64,000 nucleotides of DNA from Effrenium voratum (lineage: Eukaryota > Sar > Dinophyceae > Suessiales > Symbiodiniaceae): the NCBI GenBank assembly GCA_963377175.1, contig CAUJNA010001613.1, positions 137,501-201,500 on the forward strand. The letters run 5' to 3'. Positions 46,656 to 57,359 of the stretch are shown one piece after another (position 1 is the first letter of the stretch; every line of letters begins with the position of its first letter). The notes under the pieces were generated by a model. It ran no database searches. It saw only the letters and a list, made by a program, of their open reading frames with translations, and was not told the origin of the DNA. The translations under genes were made by a program, and so were the position numbers.

Positions 46656-47181
46656 GATTAGTTGATCTGGCTTGCTCCAAACCGGGAAGATCGCGAACTT
46701 TTGATTGGTTCCTTGTGCAACTCCGGGGTGTCCGGGAGCGCCCTTGCAGTTGGCCACTGGTCACGAGCATGTCCAGGAGAGCCTTTTCGAGACTTCGATT
46801 GCTGCAATCGGAGATGCTTGGTCGTTAAAATCTGGTTGAAGCCTCGAGATGTCTCATGCATTTCAGGAAAGTTCTCATTTCGCAAGTTCTGCAAGTGGAC
46901 ATTGCCAGAGTCTGTTTGTTCTGCCTTAAGGTGTCCAATTACTTTCCAAAGACAAATGGTGACATGGGTGTCTCAATTTCTTCGAGGGTTTTTCGGGAAA
47001 CCAATTGGGGTCTCCATCCCTGTAAACACGACAAAACCAAAGGGCCCCAGAGTAGCAAACAGCACCCCCCCCAACCCCAAAACCTTCCAATGTGGTATCG
47101 TTTCGGTTTCCTTCAGCAAGGTCCCTTACCGCCTGCTTGATTTGGGCACCCTCTTGCCCCAGACGTGCGGGGACTGTGCAG
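46656..47181. other. Interval without a recognisable gene
   Basis: Open frames lack bias. No repeat seen. Confidence 0.45.
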
Positions 47182-47305
47182 GTCAGAGTCACAGCCTCGG
47201 GTGGAGGGTTCGACGGTTCGATTCGAGGCACTTCAGCGCATGTCAGCGGTGCTGAAGCGGACTTCCGCGTGGATCCCGGCCGGGGGTGGGGCCCTCCTCG
47301 CTTTG
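47182..47305 (+). CDS. Candidate exon, unidentified
   Basis: GACTGTGCAG| opens a frame reading SESQPRVEGSTVRFEALQRM then SAVLKRTSAWIPAGGGALLA, ending at CTTTG|GTTTGT. GC-ending codons through the middle. No family recognised. Confidence 0.4.
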
Positions 47306-47334
47306 GTTTGTAGCTGTGGAATCCAACAAGGGCG

Positions 47335-47435
47335 TGTCCTTTTTAGGGGAACCTTCAAAATGGTGGGTTTTGGGTGTCCTTCAAAACCAGCAAAAAGGGG
47401 TACCCTCAAAACAAGACCCACCCAAGAAGGGCTTG
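47335..47435. mobile_element. Family F-like element
   Basis: GGTGGGTTTTGGGTGTCC faces AAAGGGGTACCCTCAAAACA and AGACCCACCC. Related patches at 24590 and 39550. Confidence 0.45.
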
Positions 47436-48649
47436 GCAGCTTTTCGTTGCTAAACAGTGATGTCATTTGTTTGTTAGCAGGGGAGAGTGTATTTTTGCTG
47501 GTTTCAAGACGGACCTGCTCGGTGTCATGTTGGTTTCCCCTTTTCAAGAATTTTCAAGAGGGTCCTGATTGGGGGGGGCCTGACCTCAAGCGGGCGATCC
47601 GTGAAGATCCTGAATGCATGCAGACCTGACCCTTGAAATTCCCCGGGCTGCATTTCAGACGTCCTGGCGCACCAGGCCTGACCCTTTACATGCTCGATTC
47701 CTGACGTCCTGTGGAAGGATTCGAAAGGAACGACCAGTTGAGCCGTGGAGCAGCCGGGCTTTCCGGGTCTCCTTGTCATGGCGGCTTGCCAGGCTTAGGA
47801 GGGAAGCCTAGAGGGTGTAGCAGGCAAGGATTGGGGTCGAAAATTGTAGGACAAAGGATCTCAAGGGCTTGTTGTACTGCTTGATGATGGCCACGTTGCA
47901 ATGCTTGAAGATGGCCACGTTGGCCTGACTTTGGCGGGGGTGGCCAAGTCTTTGCCCAAGCAGAGAGCAATGTTGCCATGGAGCCTTTGCGGTTTGGATG
48001 GGCTGAATTACAAGCCCCACAAAGTGGGGCTTGTTCATATGCGGTCTATGGGTTTAACGAGGCCCCGCCCAAGGATTTGTGTTTGAACATGGCATGTCGT
48101 ATTGGTGGTCATCTTCTTCGACGCTTCGGAGTGATCTGGACAGGTAGATTTTTGAGTTGCGGTTCCTCACCCTTTCGACCAGAAAACAACATGCCAGCTT
48201 GCTCCACAGGAACGACGGGTAGCATTCAAAGCAGGCCAGGGGTCAACCGGAATGATCAACCTTCAGATCAGCAGCTTTTGCTCACTTCCTGAGTTCCTGG
48301 ACTTTGAAAAAAAAAGGGAATACCATTTTCTTGGTGAAGACACAGTTTACTTGTTTTGACCAATTCCGCTGGATCGGAAGTGAGTTGGCGACAACTGAAG
48401 ATGCCTTTGGCCTGGCACCCGCTAAGTCACTCTCAGCGGTTTGTCTTATTGGGGGGATCCCCTTCGTGGATGGTTTAGCATGAAGCCTAAGGGCCACCCT
48501 CAGCATTTCTGGGTGAGCGCGTTTGGCCTTGGCGCCCTGTCAGAGAACCTGTCAGGGATCCCACCCGACAAGTCAAATCAACGAGGTTCAAAATCGTTCG
48601 ACGATACCAATGACCAAGCCACGCTTGCGTTGAGCCGATCTCGCGGCCC
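47436..48649. other. Interval with a small direct repeat
   Basis: GATGGCCACGTTG occurs twice (47886 and 47910). No exon supported. Confidence 0.45.
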
Positions 48650-48768
48650 AAACCCGGCCGTTTTGGTTGCGCTCAAAGAGCGAGCGCCGCAGAGGTTTTC
48701 GCAGCCATGCGGCAACGCTACGGCGTGGAGGCGCGGGGCTCCAAAGGGCTCCAAACAGACCGGCTTAG
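48650..48768 (+). CDS. Candidate exon next to a family C element
   Basis: The frame reads AQRASAAEVFAAMRQRYGVE then ARGSKGLQTDRLRH with GC-ending codons and a clear helix, ending ACCGGCTTAG|GCATAG (GC donor). The acceptor is uncertain (CTCAAAGAG or further up). The family C element begins 16 bases after the donor. Confidence 0.45.
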
Positions 48769-48783
48769 GCATAGGTGGCCTTG

Positions 48784-48888
48784 TAGAAAAATAGATGGCC
48801 CTGGTAAATGGAAAAAAAATCCATCTAAACCAGTGGAACCCATCTATTTTTAACCAAGCTCACCTAAAAAGGTTACCTCTAGCCGGTC
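48784..48888. mobile_element. Short inverted-repeat element, family C
   Basis: AAAAATAGATGGCCCTGG faces CCAGTGGAACCCATCTATTT. Continues to GGTTACCTCTAG. Confidence 0.65.
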
Positions 48889-49998
48889 AAACCTTGACGT
48901 GTGAAGTGAGTGCTGCAAGGGCTGCTACGGAGAGATGACCAGAACACCGGGGGGCAAGGACAGATGTTTTCACCCAGATGCAGGAAAACCAGAAACAAAC
49001 AGAAAGCACAAAACCAGAAGTCTCCAGAAAAGGGTCCCTCAAGCAGACAAACCAGACAAAAACAGGAAAATACCAGGAACTCTGAATCAGGTTTCTGCCA
49101 ATCCTTGTGCTGCGCTTTCCGGCAGTTTATGACTCGCATGTATGCAAATGCAGACACTCTTGCGGTATGCAGCTGCCTAAGAACAGGAGGACTTTAACTC
49201 AATTGTCCAAAGCCGCCCTTTTCACCTTTTGGCTTTCCCATGTTGGTCCATGTTTAGTCATGAGCCAGAAAGGTAATCACCTTGTATTTCCAGGTGCTTT
49301 GGGCAACTGAGCTAACATTGGCCAATCCTCAGCCGGCTATTGAAAGATTCAATATTGCTGGCCAGCTTACGCTGGCGAAATGAGAAATGAGGGACTGTGA
49401 ATGCGGAACCACTTTGGTGGAGCTACCAAGAAGTTGAGCACCGCGTATTTGTTTCCTTCAGCTGGCGTGAACTCAGACCATGTTGTCTGGGTGTACACAT
49501 GCAGCGGGAATCTGCTTGTTGCTTTTGGGAGTGTTAAACAGCCATGCGAGCAGCGAGTTTGATGCGTTGACAGCCTGTTTGCGCGTTGTTCTTGCGTGTG
49601 CGCACGTTGAAGGAACTCAACGCGCAAACACAGAAACAAACCGTTGACCTCGCATCCGTTGCCTCAGGTTTTAGAGGCAGAACGTGTATTGGAAAGCATA
49701 TCCCATCATCAAGATTCAAATCGTTGTGCAGGCATGTGAAGCATGCACAGGTTCAACTTTTAATCAAGTTAAAGACGACAATAGTTCATACAGACCGCTG
49801 GAGTCCTAGAAGGGTGCCCATAGCTGAGGAAAGAGGACCATTTAATGGCATGAGGAACTGTCGTGCAATTTTTGATTAGGCGGATGAGATTCGGGAAGTG
49901 CTGGAGGTTGTCACTGATCACATGGAGTGTGCCGTGGCCTCATGCGCCTCACAGCAGGCAACGCAAGCTTTGCATTGCATTTACGTCTTTATGACTGG
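48889..49998. other. Interval without a recognisable gene
   Basis: ACCAGAAACAAACAGAAAGC-type A-rich patch at 48985-49080. No exon or TIR element supported. Confidence 0.5.
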
Positions 49999-50165
49999 GC
50001 ATGATGATGATAGTGATGATGATGATGATGACGATGATAATGATGATGATAATGATGATGATGATAATGATGATAATGATGATGATGATGGCGACGATAA
50101 TGATGATGATGATGATGATGACGAGGATAATGATGATGATGATGACGATGATAATGATGATGATA

Positions 50166-50197
<32 letters not shown>

Positions 50198-50225
50198 AAT
50201 ACTGATGATGATGATAATGATGGCA

Positions 50226-50275
<50 letters not shown>

Positions 50276-50535
50276 AATGATGATGATAATGATGATGATG
50301 ATGATGCTGATGCTGATGACAACGAGACAACGACGACGGGGGTGAGACGCCGATGATGATGAAGAGGACAAGGATGATGAGACGGCGATGACGGCGATAA
50401 TACGATGATGCAGTGGTGATGATGCTGAGGATGGTGATGATGCCAGTGATGAGGATGCTGATGATGATCAGCACCATCAGCATCATCAGCAGCATCAGCA
50501 CCATCATCATCATCGTCATCATCATCAGCACCCAT
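49999..50535. repeat. GAT/AAT array ending in a strand-switch palindrome
   Basis: GATGATAAT-type units to about 50320, then GATGATG words. After 50466 the strand sense flips to CATCATCAG. GATGCTGATGATGATCAGC around 50452 folds on CACCATCAGCATC. Confidence 0.95.
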
Positions 50536-50748
50536 GGTTTTGTTTCGTTCATGATGGCCCCATCAAGGGGTTTCAGTATTTGTACTGTTGTCTGCTAGGC
50601 CTTGTACCATGGGGCTTTTTTCCATGAAGTTCACCACCGGACCCACACCATGCAGGGAGTTTTCTACAGTGCATGATGTTCAAGCTGCGCTGCATTCCAG
50701 TCGTGTAACATCGGTTTCTATGCTCCCTTTATGTACGTATATCTGCAT

Positions 50749-51312
50749 ATGCACACATACATACATACATACATACATACATACATACATACATACATAC
50801 ATACATACATACATACATACATACATACATACATACATACATGCATGCATGCATGCATGCATGCATGCATGCATGCATGCATGCATGCATACACACATAC
50901 AAACATACACACATACAAACATACACATACAAACATACAAACACACAAACAATCATACATACATACGTCCATACATCCATCCATATGCATACATCCATCC
51001 ATATGCATACATGCATACATGCATACATGCATACATGCATACCTGCATACGTGCATACGTGAATACCTGCATACCTGCATACGTGCATGCACACATGCAT
51101 GCATACATGCATACATGCATACATGCATACACGCATACATGCATGCATTCATACATGCACACATGCATACATGCACATGCGCATTCCTGCATACGTGCAT
51201 ACATGCATACATTCATATATGCATACATGCATACATGCACATGTGTATTCCTGCATACGTGCATACGTGCATACATGCGTACATGCATATATGCATATCT
51301 ATCTACATATTC
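50749..51312. repeat. CATA, CATG and mixed CATGCATA array
   Basis: Pure CATA (50755-50840), pure CATG (50840-50888), then mixed CATACATG words to 51300. It ends in TATCTACATATTCAG, a possible acceptor. Confidence 0.95.
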
Positions 51313-51314
51313 AG

Positions 51315-51418
51315 ATCAAACCCGAGGATCCGGTCCTGTTGCCCAGGACACGTTGGGTTTGGTTCTTGCTTCTGAGGCTGCAGACAGCAGTGATGACGAC
51401 GATGACATCTCTGAATGA
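51315..51418 (+). CDS. Candidate C-terminal exon with acidic tail
   Basis: After ATATTCAG| the frame reads TRGSGPVAQDTLGLVLASEA and then ADSSDDDDDISE before TGA at 51416-51418. A Ser-Ser-Asp5 tail is typical of C-termini of nuclear or chaperone-type proteins, but no family is identifiable from 34 residues. The array at 50749-51312 would be the intron. Confidence 0.4.
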
Positions 51419-51607
51419 CCCAGTGGAGAAAGACACGCGTACCGTGTGCAAATGGTTCCTCGCCCATGGACAGACAAGTAGTTTTGTTCGGATCTTGTAC
51501 TCCTGACGTGTCACCACCGGATTGCCGCTGCTCAAGTGGGTTGAATTTCGCGTTTCTTTACCCGTTACCCGAACCAAGAGCTGGCAGGGTTTGCCTTCCC
51601 CCCAAGT

Positions 51608-51719
51608 GATATGGGTATGGGTCAAAATTAAAACCACGAGGGGACCGCAGGTTTTGGTCCATGTTTCCATTTACCAGGGGTCCATTTTGGGTACCTATTC
51701 TTGACCCACAGCCATATGC
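51608..51719. mobile_element. Short TIR element, family B (best copy)
   Basis: GATATGGGTATGGGTCAAAA at the left and TTGACCCACAGCCATATGC at the right. The interior GGACCGCAGGTTTTGGTCC and CCATTTACCAGGGG is shared with 1109 and 42599. Confidence 0.85.
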
Positions 51720-51844
51720 AGTAGAATGGTTTGGGTCAGCTCACCGCCACCAGCGAAACTTATGCATTTGGGGGCTGAGAAGTCGACGGTTCCCCGCCTT
51801 GAGCCACTTTTCTTGTTACGTCGTGGCGGGGTCTCAAGAGTTTG

Positions 51845-51996
51845 GTTGTTTGTTTGTTTGTTTGTCTGTCTGTCCGCCTGTCTCTGTCTCTGATCGGTCT
51901 CTGTCTGTCTCTGTCTCTGTCTGTCTCTGTCTGTCTCTGTCTGTCTGTCTGTCTGCCCCTGTCTCTGATCCGTCGTCACCGACTCCGTCTCCGTCT
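51845..51996. repeat. GTTT, CTGTCT and CTCCGT composite repeat
   Basis: Includes CTGATCCGTCGTCACCG, which recurs in a similar composite at 61966-62110. It ends exactly at the spliced-leader relict. Confidence 0.9.
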
Positions 51997-52018
51997 CCGG
52001 TAGCCATTTTGGCTCAAG
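51997..52018 (+). other. Dinoflagellate spliced-leader relict
   Basis: Nineteen bases, GTAGCCATTTTGGCTCAAG (52000-52018), match the universal dinoflagellate trans-spliced leader exactly; the three bases before it (CCG, giving CCGG) differ from the canonical start by one extra G. No GT donor follows, as it would in a spliced-leader RNA gene; instead AAAGCG follows. It is therefore the genomic trace of a trans-spliced mRNA that was copied to DNA. It lies 58 bases upstream of the ATG at 52077. Confidence 0.9.
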
Positions 52019-52076
52019 AAAGCGCCTGTTGCAATCTTGAGTACCACCGCACTTCCTCGGCACGAGAAGGGAGAAA

Positions 52077-53330
52077 ATGGCTACCATTGCAGACGTCACT
52101 GCAATGCTTGAGCACTTCGAGGGCACACCCCTCAGAGTGGTCTTGATGTTATCAGCAGTCCTAAGTGAGTACAGGGGTGTAAGAGGCTCACTAAGGTACC
52201 TCGGGCGCGCTGGAGGCGCAAGGACAATGCCCGAGCTTGACGTAAACATCCTCCGTGAGATGCCCGGTTACATGGCAGGATCGGCTGCAAGCGGTGTTTG
52301 CGGCTGTCTTCACTGCATGCAGGAGAAGGGTCACCTCATCTATGACGCGGATGCCGACCCCGATTCTATGCGTGCATACATAGTGATGACAGAGGCGGAC
52401 TGTCTGATGTGTACGCGAGGAGGAGAAAGCTTCCATTCGCACTTGTGTGGGTGCCTGAGCAGGAGACGAAGGAGTAGCCGTTCACTTGTTCGACGCAGCC
52501 ATCTTAGAAAAGATGGTGTTCCCTGACCCTCTTTGAAGGGCGCAGTGTAAAGCACGCGGGCCCCATGAGGGCGTATGATCATGTGGCATCGACAGACTTT
52601 GGTTCATTTGACTGGTCGTGCGCGCAGGAGATCAGAGATATTGTAGAGAACTCGATCATTGTTGCCCTTCTCAAGGGCATACATGCCTACAAAAGTGGGG
52701 GATGCTTGACCGTAGCAGACCGCATTGCCAAGGAGTACAGGATGGAGGATCGTTCGGTCGAGCGATAACCTTCGTGATCCGTTACATGATTCACCAATCC
52801 GGCGACCGAGGCACATCGATTTTAGATTACATCACGAATTTGTGTCTCTTTATGGGAGCGATGAGCCTTCTGGCAAGCAGCCAAGAATCATCGAGATGCT
52901 GCAAGCGAGCCTAGATAGAGGCGATTGGGCATTTCTGGTTGCAGAGGGCGATGATGACGCCCTCCAGATCGTGGGCACGGTGGGAACCTTTGGCAAGGGC
53001 TGGCGCAGCGCCTACGCGGAATTCGGGTTCCGCGTGGAACCGCAGGGGGCGCATTTGGTGAGCGCAAGTTCGAGGATGCCCTCGCGGACACGAGAGGCAG
53101 AATCAAATTTTGTTCTAAAAATTTTGTAGCCTGCGGGAAGCAAACGTATTTCTATCCGAAACCGGCAAAGACCCCTACTGGAAGCCAAGTGAGCTTTGAC
53201 AGTAGGAAAGAGCGCATAGATGCGGCGGCAACCAAAAGTGCCAAGTTGATGGGTAACAATATAAATTGTCCGCTCCTCTTTGCGTATTTCAAATCGATGA
53301 CGAACTACTGGCTCAGGGCGGCGTGATCCG
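52077..53330 (+). pseudogene. Endogenous RNA-virus polymerase (RdRp) remnant
   Basis: An ATG at 52077 opens a 149-codon frame (MATIADVTAMLEHFEGTPLR). Polymerase motifs follow: motif A as STDFGSFDWSC, with the two aspartates five residues apart (52595-52612); motif B as SGDRGTSILDYITN (52798-52839); motif C as EGDDDA (52944-52958). A downstream block reads FCSKNF (53108-53125), then CGKQTYFYPKP, ending at TGA 53328-53330. Motifs A, B and C lie in three different frames, so at least two indels break the gene; a third shift precedes FCSKNF. The motif B position usually Asn reads Asp. RdRps copy viral RNA; this copy cannot make a working enzyme. The order and spacing fit tombus/noda/sobemo-like positive-strand viruses, possibly a protist virus; exact family undecided. 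Confidence 0.75.
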
Positions 53331-53845
53331 CGCAGAAGACATGGACCAGTACAACTTCGGCGCCCAGGAGCAGAAACGCATGAGTGAGAGCAACGCCGCC
53401 ATCGTGATGCGTCAATCATGGGCGCGATAGAGAACAAAAGGGTGACAGTGCCGAACGTCGGCGAAGCACACCACATGTTGATGCTAGCCTATGAGCGTGA
53501 GACTGGGATATCAGTCCCGGACCAACAATCCTACATCTCCCAACTCGAGTCGAGGGAGTGCGGCGACGTCAACTTGTGTAGCGAGATCCTCGCTGCGCAT
53601 GGACTATGATTGCCGCAGAAGGAGAGTGGTAGGGGCGCAGATGAAGGGCATGTCCACATGCCATAATGGCGCCGCCGGGAGGATTTGCCATCTCCTGCAC
53701 CTGGTGAAATTGGTGGGGTAGCTGTGCCTTCACAGCACGTCCAAGAGGAACTGGACCCCCAGCCAGCTTCTGATGAGTCCGGGCCGGCCGGTACTGTTAC
53801 GGACGAAATCCACCCCGCGGAGGAGTTCCTCTGTTCTTACCTTTG
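53331..53845 (+). pseudogene. Likely 3' part of the same viral insert
   Basis: Protein-like frames continue without repeats: AEDMDQYNFGAQEQKRMSES, then NVGEAHHMLMLAYERETGIS (to TGA 53607-53609), then after another shift SQHVQEELDPQPASDESGPA to TGA 53843-53845. No viral motif is recognised. Continuity of coding character and strand suggests that it belongs to the insert. No poly-A tail was found downstream. Confidence 0.45.
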
Positions 53846-54479
53846 ATTCCAACCCTACAAGGAGGGGTGCGCGGCGCAAAAAGCAAGCCCATCTTGTTTC
53901 CCCCTTGAAAGCGACCCCGAAAATACGCGGCTCGCTGCGAGCAAGATGAAGGGTGGACCTCCCTCGTCTTGACGGGCTTGTGTGGATCCAAGTCTCGACG
54001 TGCGCCTGCCTCCCTCTTGTCACAAACTCTTGCGCGGTGCGAACCTCGTTTTTTTTTTCGTGTGGCCAGCTGTTCTGAATGCATGGCTTGATCGCGAGAA
54101 GCTGGTTGCTACAACAACAGCAAGCAACCAAAAGCTACGTGAGCGCACGCGTCATTAAGTTTCCCACGCTCGAGGGGCAACCTGTTGACTATTCTTCCTT
54201 GGTCCACATGTGCACCCACAGCCTTGCGGGTCGGTTTAGGCTGTTGGTTGCTTGCAGGGCACCTTGAGGCATCCAACTTCTATTTGTCCGTGGCTGATGA
54301 CGTGCGCAGATCTTGGCATGTCCTTCCAGAGATGTTACTTGTCTTATTGATTTGCTCTGTTTTGTTATCGGCTTGGTGCTGTGTTGCAATGTTGGGGAGT
54401 GAATAATAAAAGCCCCCCCCCTCAAACAAAATGGGGGGGGTCAATAGAGGAAACCCTAAAAACAAAATGAGGGTCAGAC
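53846..54479. other. Unassigned, possibly the rest of the insert
   Basis: Short frames such as SARVIKFPTLEGQPVDYSSL (54140-54200) look protein-like but stop quickly. CCCCCCCC and GGGGGGGG runs at 54411-54440 form a small inverted pair. Confidence 0.4.
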
Positions 54480-54815
54480 CGGGTCTTCCCTAAGTAGTAT
54501 TCCAGTAAGTATTGGTTAGTATTGGTTTTGTATTGGTTTAGTATTTTTACTGACTGGCTTAGTACTGCTTAGAATTGGTTTAGTATTGGTTTAGTATTTT
54601 GGTTGACTGGCTTAGTACTGTTTAGAACTGGTTTAGTATTGGTTTAGTATTCTTGCTGACTGGCTTAGTACTGCTTACAATTGGTTTAGTATTGGTTTAG
54701 TATTCTTGCTGACTGGCTTAGTACTGCTTAGAATTGGTTTAGTATTGGTTTAGTATTCTTGCTGACTGGCTTAGTACGGTTTAGAATTGGTTTAGTATTG
54801 GTTTAGTATTCCCTG
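54480..54815. repeat. 60-bp tandem repeat
   Basis: About five units built from TGACTGGCTTAGTACTGCTT, AGAATTGGTTTAGTATTGG and TTTAGTATTCTTGC. Confidence 0.95.
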
Positions 54816-55258
54816 GCCCCAGTCCTAAAACACTTTTCTCAGTTAACTCCCTCTAAACAAATCTCATTATTGGCTTCCTGGGTGTTCCCTGTACTACCCC
54901 CTTGAAAATTTGGCAGGGTGCAGCTTTTAGTAAGGGCTGTCATAAAGAATTTGGCTGTTGGGGACCTCAGTTAAACTTCCTTTTCTTGGAGACTCAGTAG
55001 TTCTTTGGAAAGGAAACTTCAACTTCCTTTCCTGGGGAGACTCAGTAGTTCTTTGGAAAGGGAAGCCCTTTTTCCTGCAGGCATCCCTGGCCCCAGTCCT
55101 AAAACACTTTTCTCAATTAACCCGCCTTAAACAAATCTCATTATTGACTTCCTGGTGTTCCCTGTACTACCCCCTTGAAAATTTGGCAAGGTGCAACTTT
55201 TAGTAAGGGCTGTCATAAAGAATTTGGCTGTTGGGGACCTCAGTTAAACTTCCTTTTC
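54812..55258. repeat. 175-bp direct repeat (two copies)
   Basis: 54812-54988 and 55082-55259 both run from CCCTGGCCCCAGTCCTAAAA to GACCTCAGTTAAACTTCCTT with about 95% identity by eye. Between them GAGACTCAGTAGTTCTTTGG occurs twice. Confidence 0.9.
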
Positions 55259-55259
55259 A

Positions 55260-56639
55260 GGGACTTCAATCATCATCTCCTTGTCGGTGGTGGTGGTAGG
55301 TTGGGGGGGCGGGCGGGGCAGAGAGAGACAGGAGTTGCACTGAACTAGGGATTAATTATCAAATTCCGGATTTTTTGCCCCTCGCAAAAACTTGTGTGTA
55401 TTAACTCCCCCTTTTGCTTTTCAGGGGTGTGAATAATTTTGGGTTTTTTTGTGTATTGGCTCCCCATTTATTATTCGCAACCTAACATTAATGTGTTGGT
55501 TTTGCTTCAACCTCAACCCACCTTTTTTTTTTCACTCCCACAAAAAAGCGTAGCTGCCTCGGCTTGCGCCGTCCTCGAAGTCGCGACCAGCTCTGCAGGT
55601 GGATATGGTGCTGCGCCGGAGCAAATCCTTCTGCCGCTCCGTGTAAAACATGACGTTGGTTTTGGGCAAACTTTTTTTGATAGGGGCTTCGCTTTTGGTT
55701 GCTGATTTCGAGATGACATGCAATTTCGGGGGAGAAATCTAAAATCGTTCCTGCGGATGAGTTGCCATTCTGTGGGCTGGTGTCAAACTCTCTGAACCTG
55801 TGTGCCAGTCATGCATGTTCAGACGTGGGCGGATGTAGGTAGATCTGTGCCATTTGTTTGTTCCCGCAGCCGATTGAATAAGGCTCAGGACGCCCAGTCT
55901 TGCAAGTTCTTCTGACCAATTCGTACCAGCGCAAGGTGAGAACAGAAAGGAAGGTAGGCAGGTATGAGGGGGATTGACGGCTTTGCAAGTGTGGCCTCTT
56001 GCCACAGCCTATTTCAAACTGCTGGAATTCCGGGCATTCCCGAAGATTGAAGTGGCCCAAGGACTTGAACCCGATGCAACCAGAGCCCTCCTTGAGGACA
56101 GGGTCAGTCAACTTGAAAAAATGGCCTACCGAAGCCGAAGCCGGAGCCGGAGCCCTCGCAGATCCCTTTCCCCAGGCTGCTTGGCTGAAGACTTGCGATT
56201 GCCCCCCCAAAAGTCGCGAATTCAATGGCCACACAAATTGCCATTTGGGATGGTCCATGCTTGCCGATTCTTGAAATCGCCGCAAGGACAGCTGTGGAAG
56301 GGTCATGCCGCATCGGTTTTGCTCTGCAAAGCAAAAGGGGGCAAACGTGGCAGGCGTAAAACCGTTTCTTGGAAGACACATTGATCAAGTTCTGGGGGCA
56401 AAACACATCTGGTTTTGGTTCTCCACAAAAACAAGACATGCTACATCACCCTCATCACTTTTGCTCTGCAAAAAAGAGGGGGCAACCGCAAAACCTTAAG
56501 GTTTGCTTGGGAGACACCGAATTCTGTTTTGTCCAGGCGGAAGGCCAGATGCTGGGGATGCTGGACATGCCACGCAACGTACAAGAGCAGACCTAATCTT
56601 CACATCCAATTCTTCCCCAAATAGTGTTTACACTAAGGG
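55260..56639. other. Interval with a possible RS-rich frame
   Basis: At 56125-56165 a frame reads AYRSRSRSRSPRRSLSPG, like an SR-protein tail, but codons and borders do not support an exon. AAGCCGAAGCCGGAGCCGGA is a local repeat. TTTGCTCTGCAAA words recur at 56317 and 56459. Confidence 0.4.
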
Positions 56640-57350
56640 GTTCTTGCGGTAAGAGTTAAGGCCTGGTGTAGATCGAGGTGCGAGCTCAAATTGCTGGCCC
56701 TGTGCGTAAAAAGTTGTCTTCGATGCAACAGTCTCGCACGAAACTGGGTTTGCGCTGGTGCGTGCGCTCTCGTTGTGGCGCCGTGCGCGTTTTGTGAAGC
56801 AAAATGCTTTTTTTGCTGGCAGGGACGTGGGTACGCGCTGTGCTCTCGTTTTGGCGCCGTGCGCATTTTCTCGGTTTTTGCTGGCAGGGACGTGGGAACG
56901 CGCTGGTGTCAGGGAGGTTCGCGCTATGTTTTTTCGGGAAGCCTCGTGCCAAACGCGTTTTTTTGAGACCAAAGTGCGTTTTTTGATAGCAGGGCCGCCG
57001 CGCGGTGATATCTTCTTTTCGGGTCAGGCTGCGACGCTTGGACAATCGGAGCTCTAAAACCATGGCAGTTGTCGCAAAAAGTTGTCTTGCGTGCGACAGA
57101 GCTTCGCATGCAACGGACCTTTCTTCAAAACTGCGCTCTCTCTGTGGCGCCGCGCCGATCTTCGGATTTGTGTGTTGCCGCAGAATTCTGTGGCCAGCGC
57201 AGCATTCTGTGAGACTGCCGTGCGTTTTTCGTGGTGGGCGCAGTATGTTTTGCGCTGATGCAAAAGAATGCGTGGCAGGCGCAGCATTTTCATAAACAGG
57301 GTCTGTGAATTTCGTAGCAGGCGCAGCGTTTCATTCATTTGCAAGCGTTG
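56640..57350. repeat. Degenerate repeats with GCTGGCAGGGACGTGGG
   Basis: TTTTTGCTGGCAGGGACGTG occurs at 56808 and 56875, with CTCTCGTTGTGGCGCCGTGC and CTCTCGTTTTGGCGCCGTGC between. The GTGGCGCCGTGCG word links it to the 73-bp satellite that follows. Confidence 0.8.
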
Positions 57351-57359
57351 CAAGACGAA

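Noticed and set aside
50588..51300. Tyr/His/Thr-rich long frame before the acidic tail
   Set aside because: CATA/CATG microsatellite; only the part after the acceptor at 51314 looks coding.
56125..56170. RS-repeat tail of an SR splicing factor
   Set aside because: Only about 15 residues, on a local CCGAAG/CCGGAG repeat, with no RNA-recognition domain nearby.
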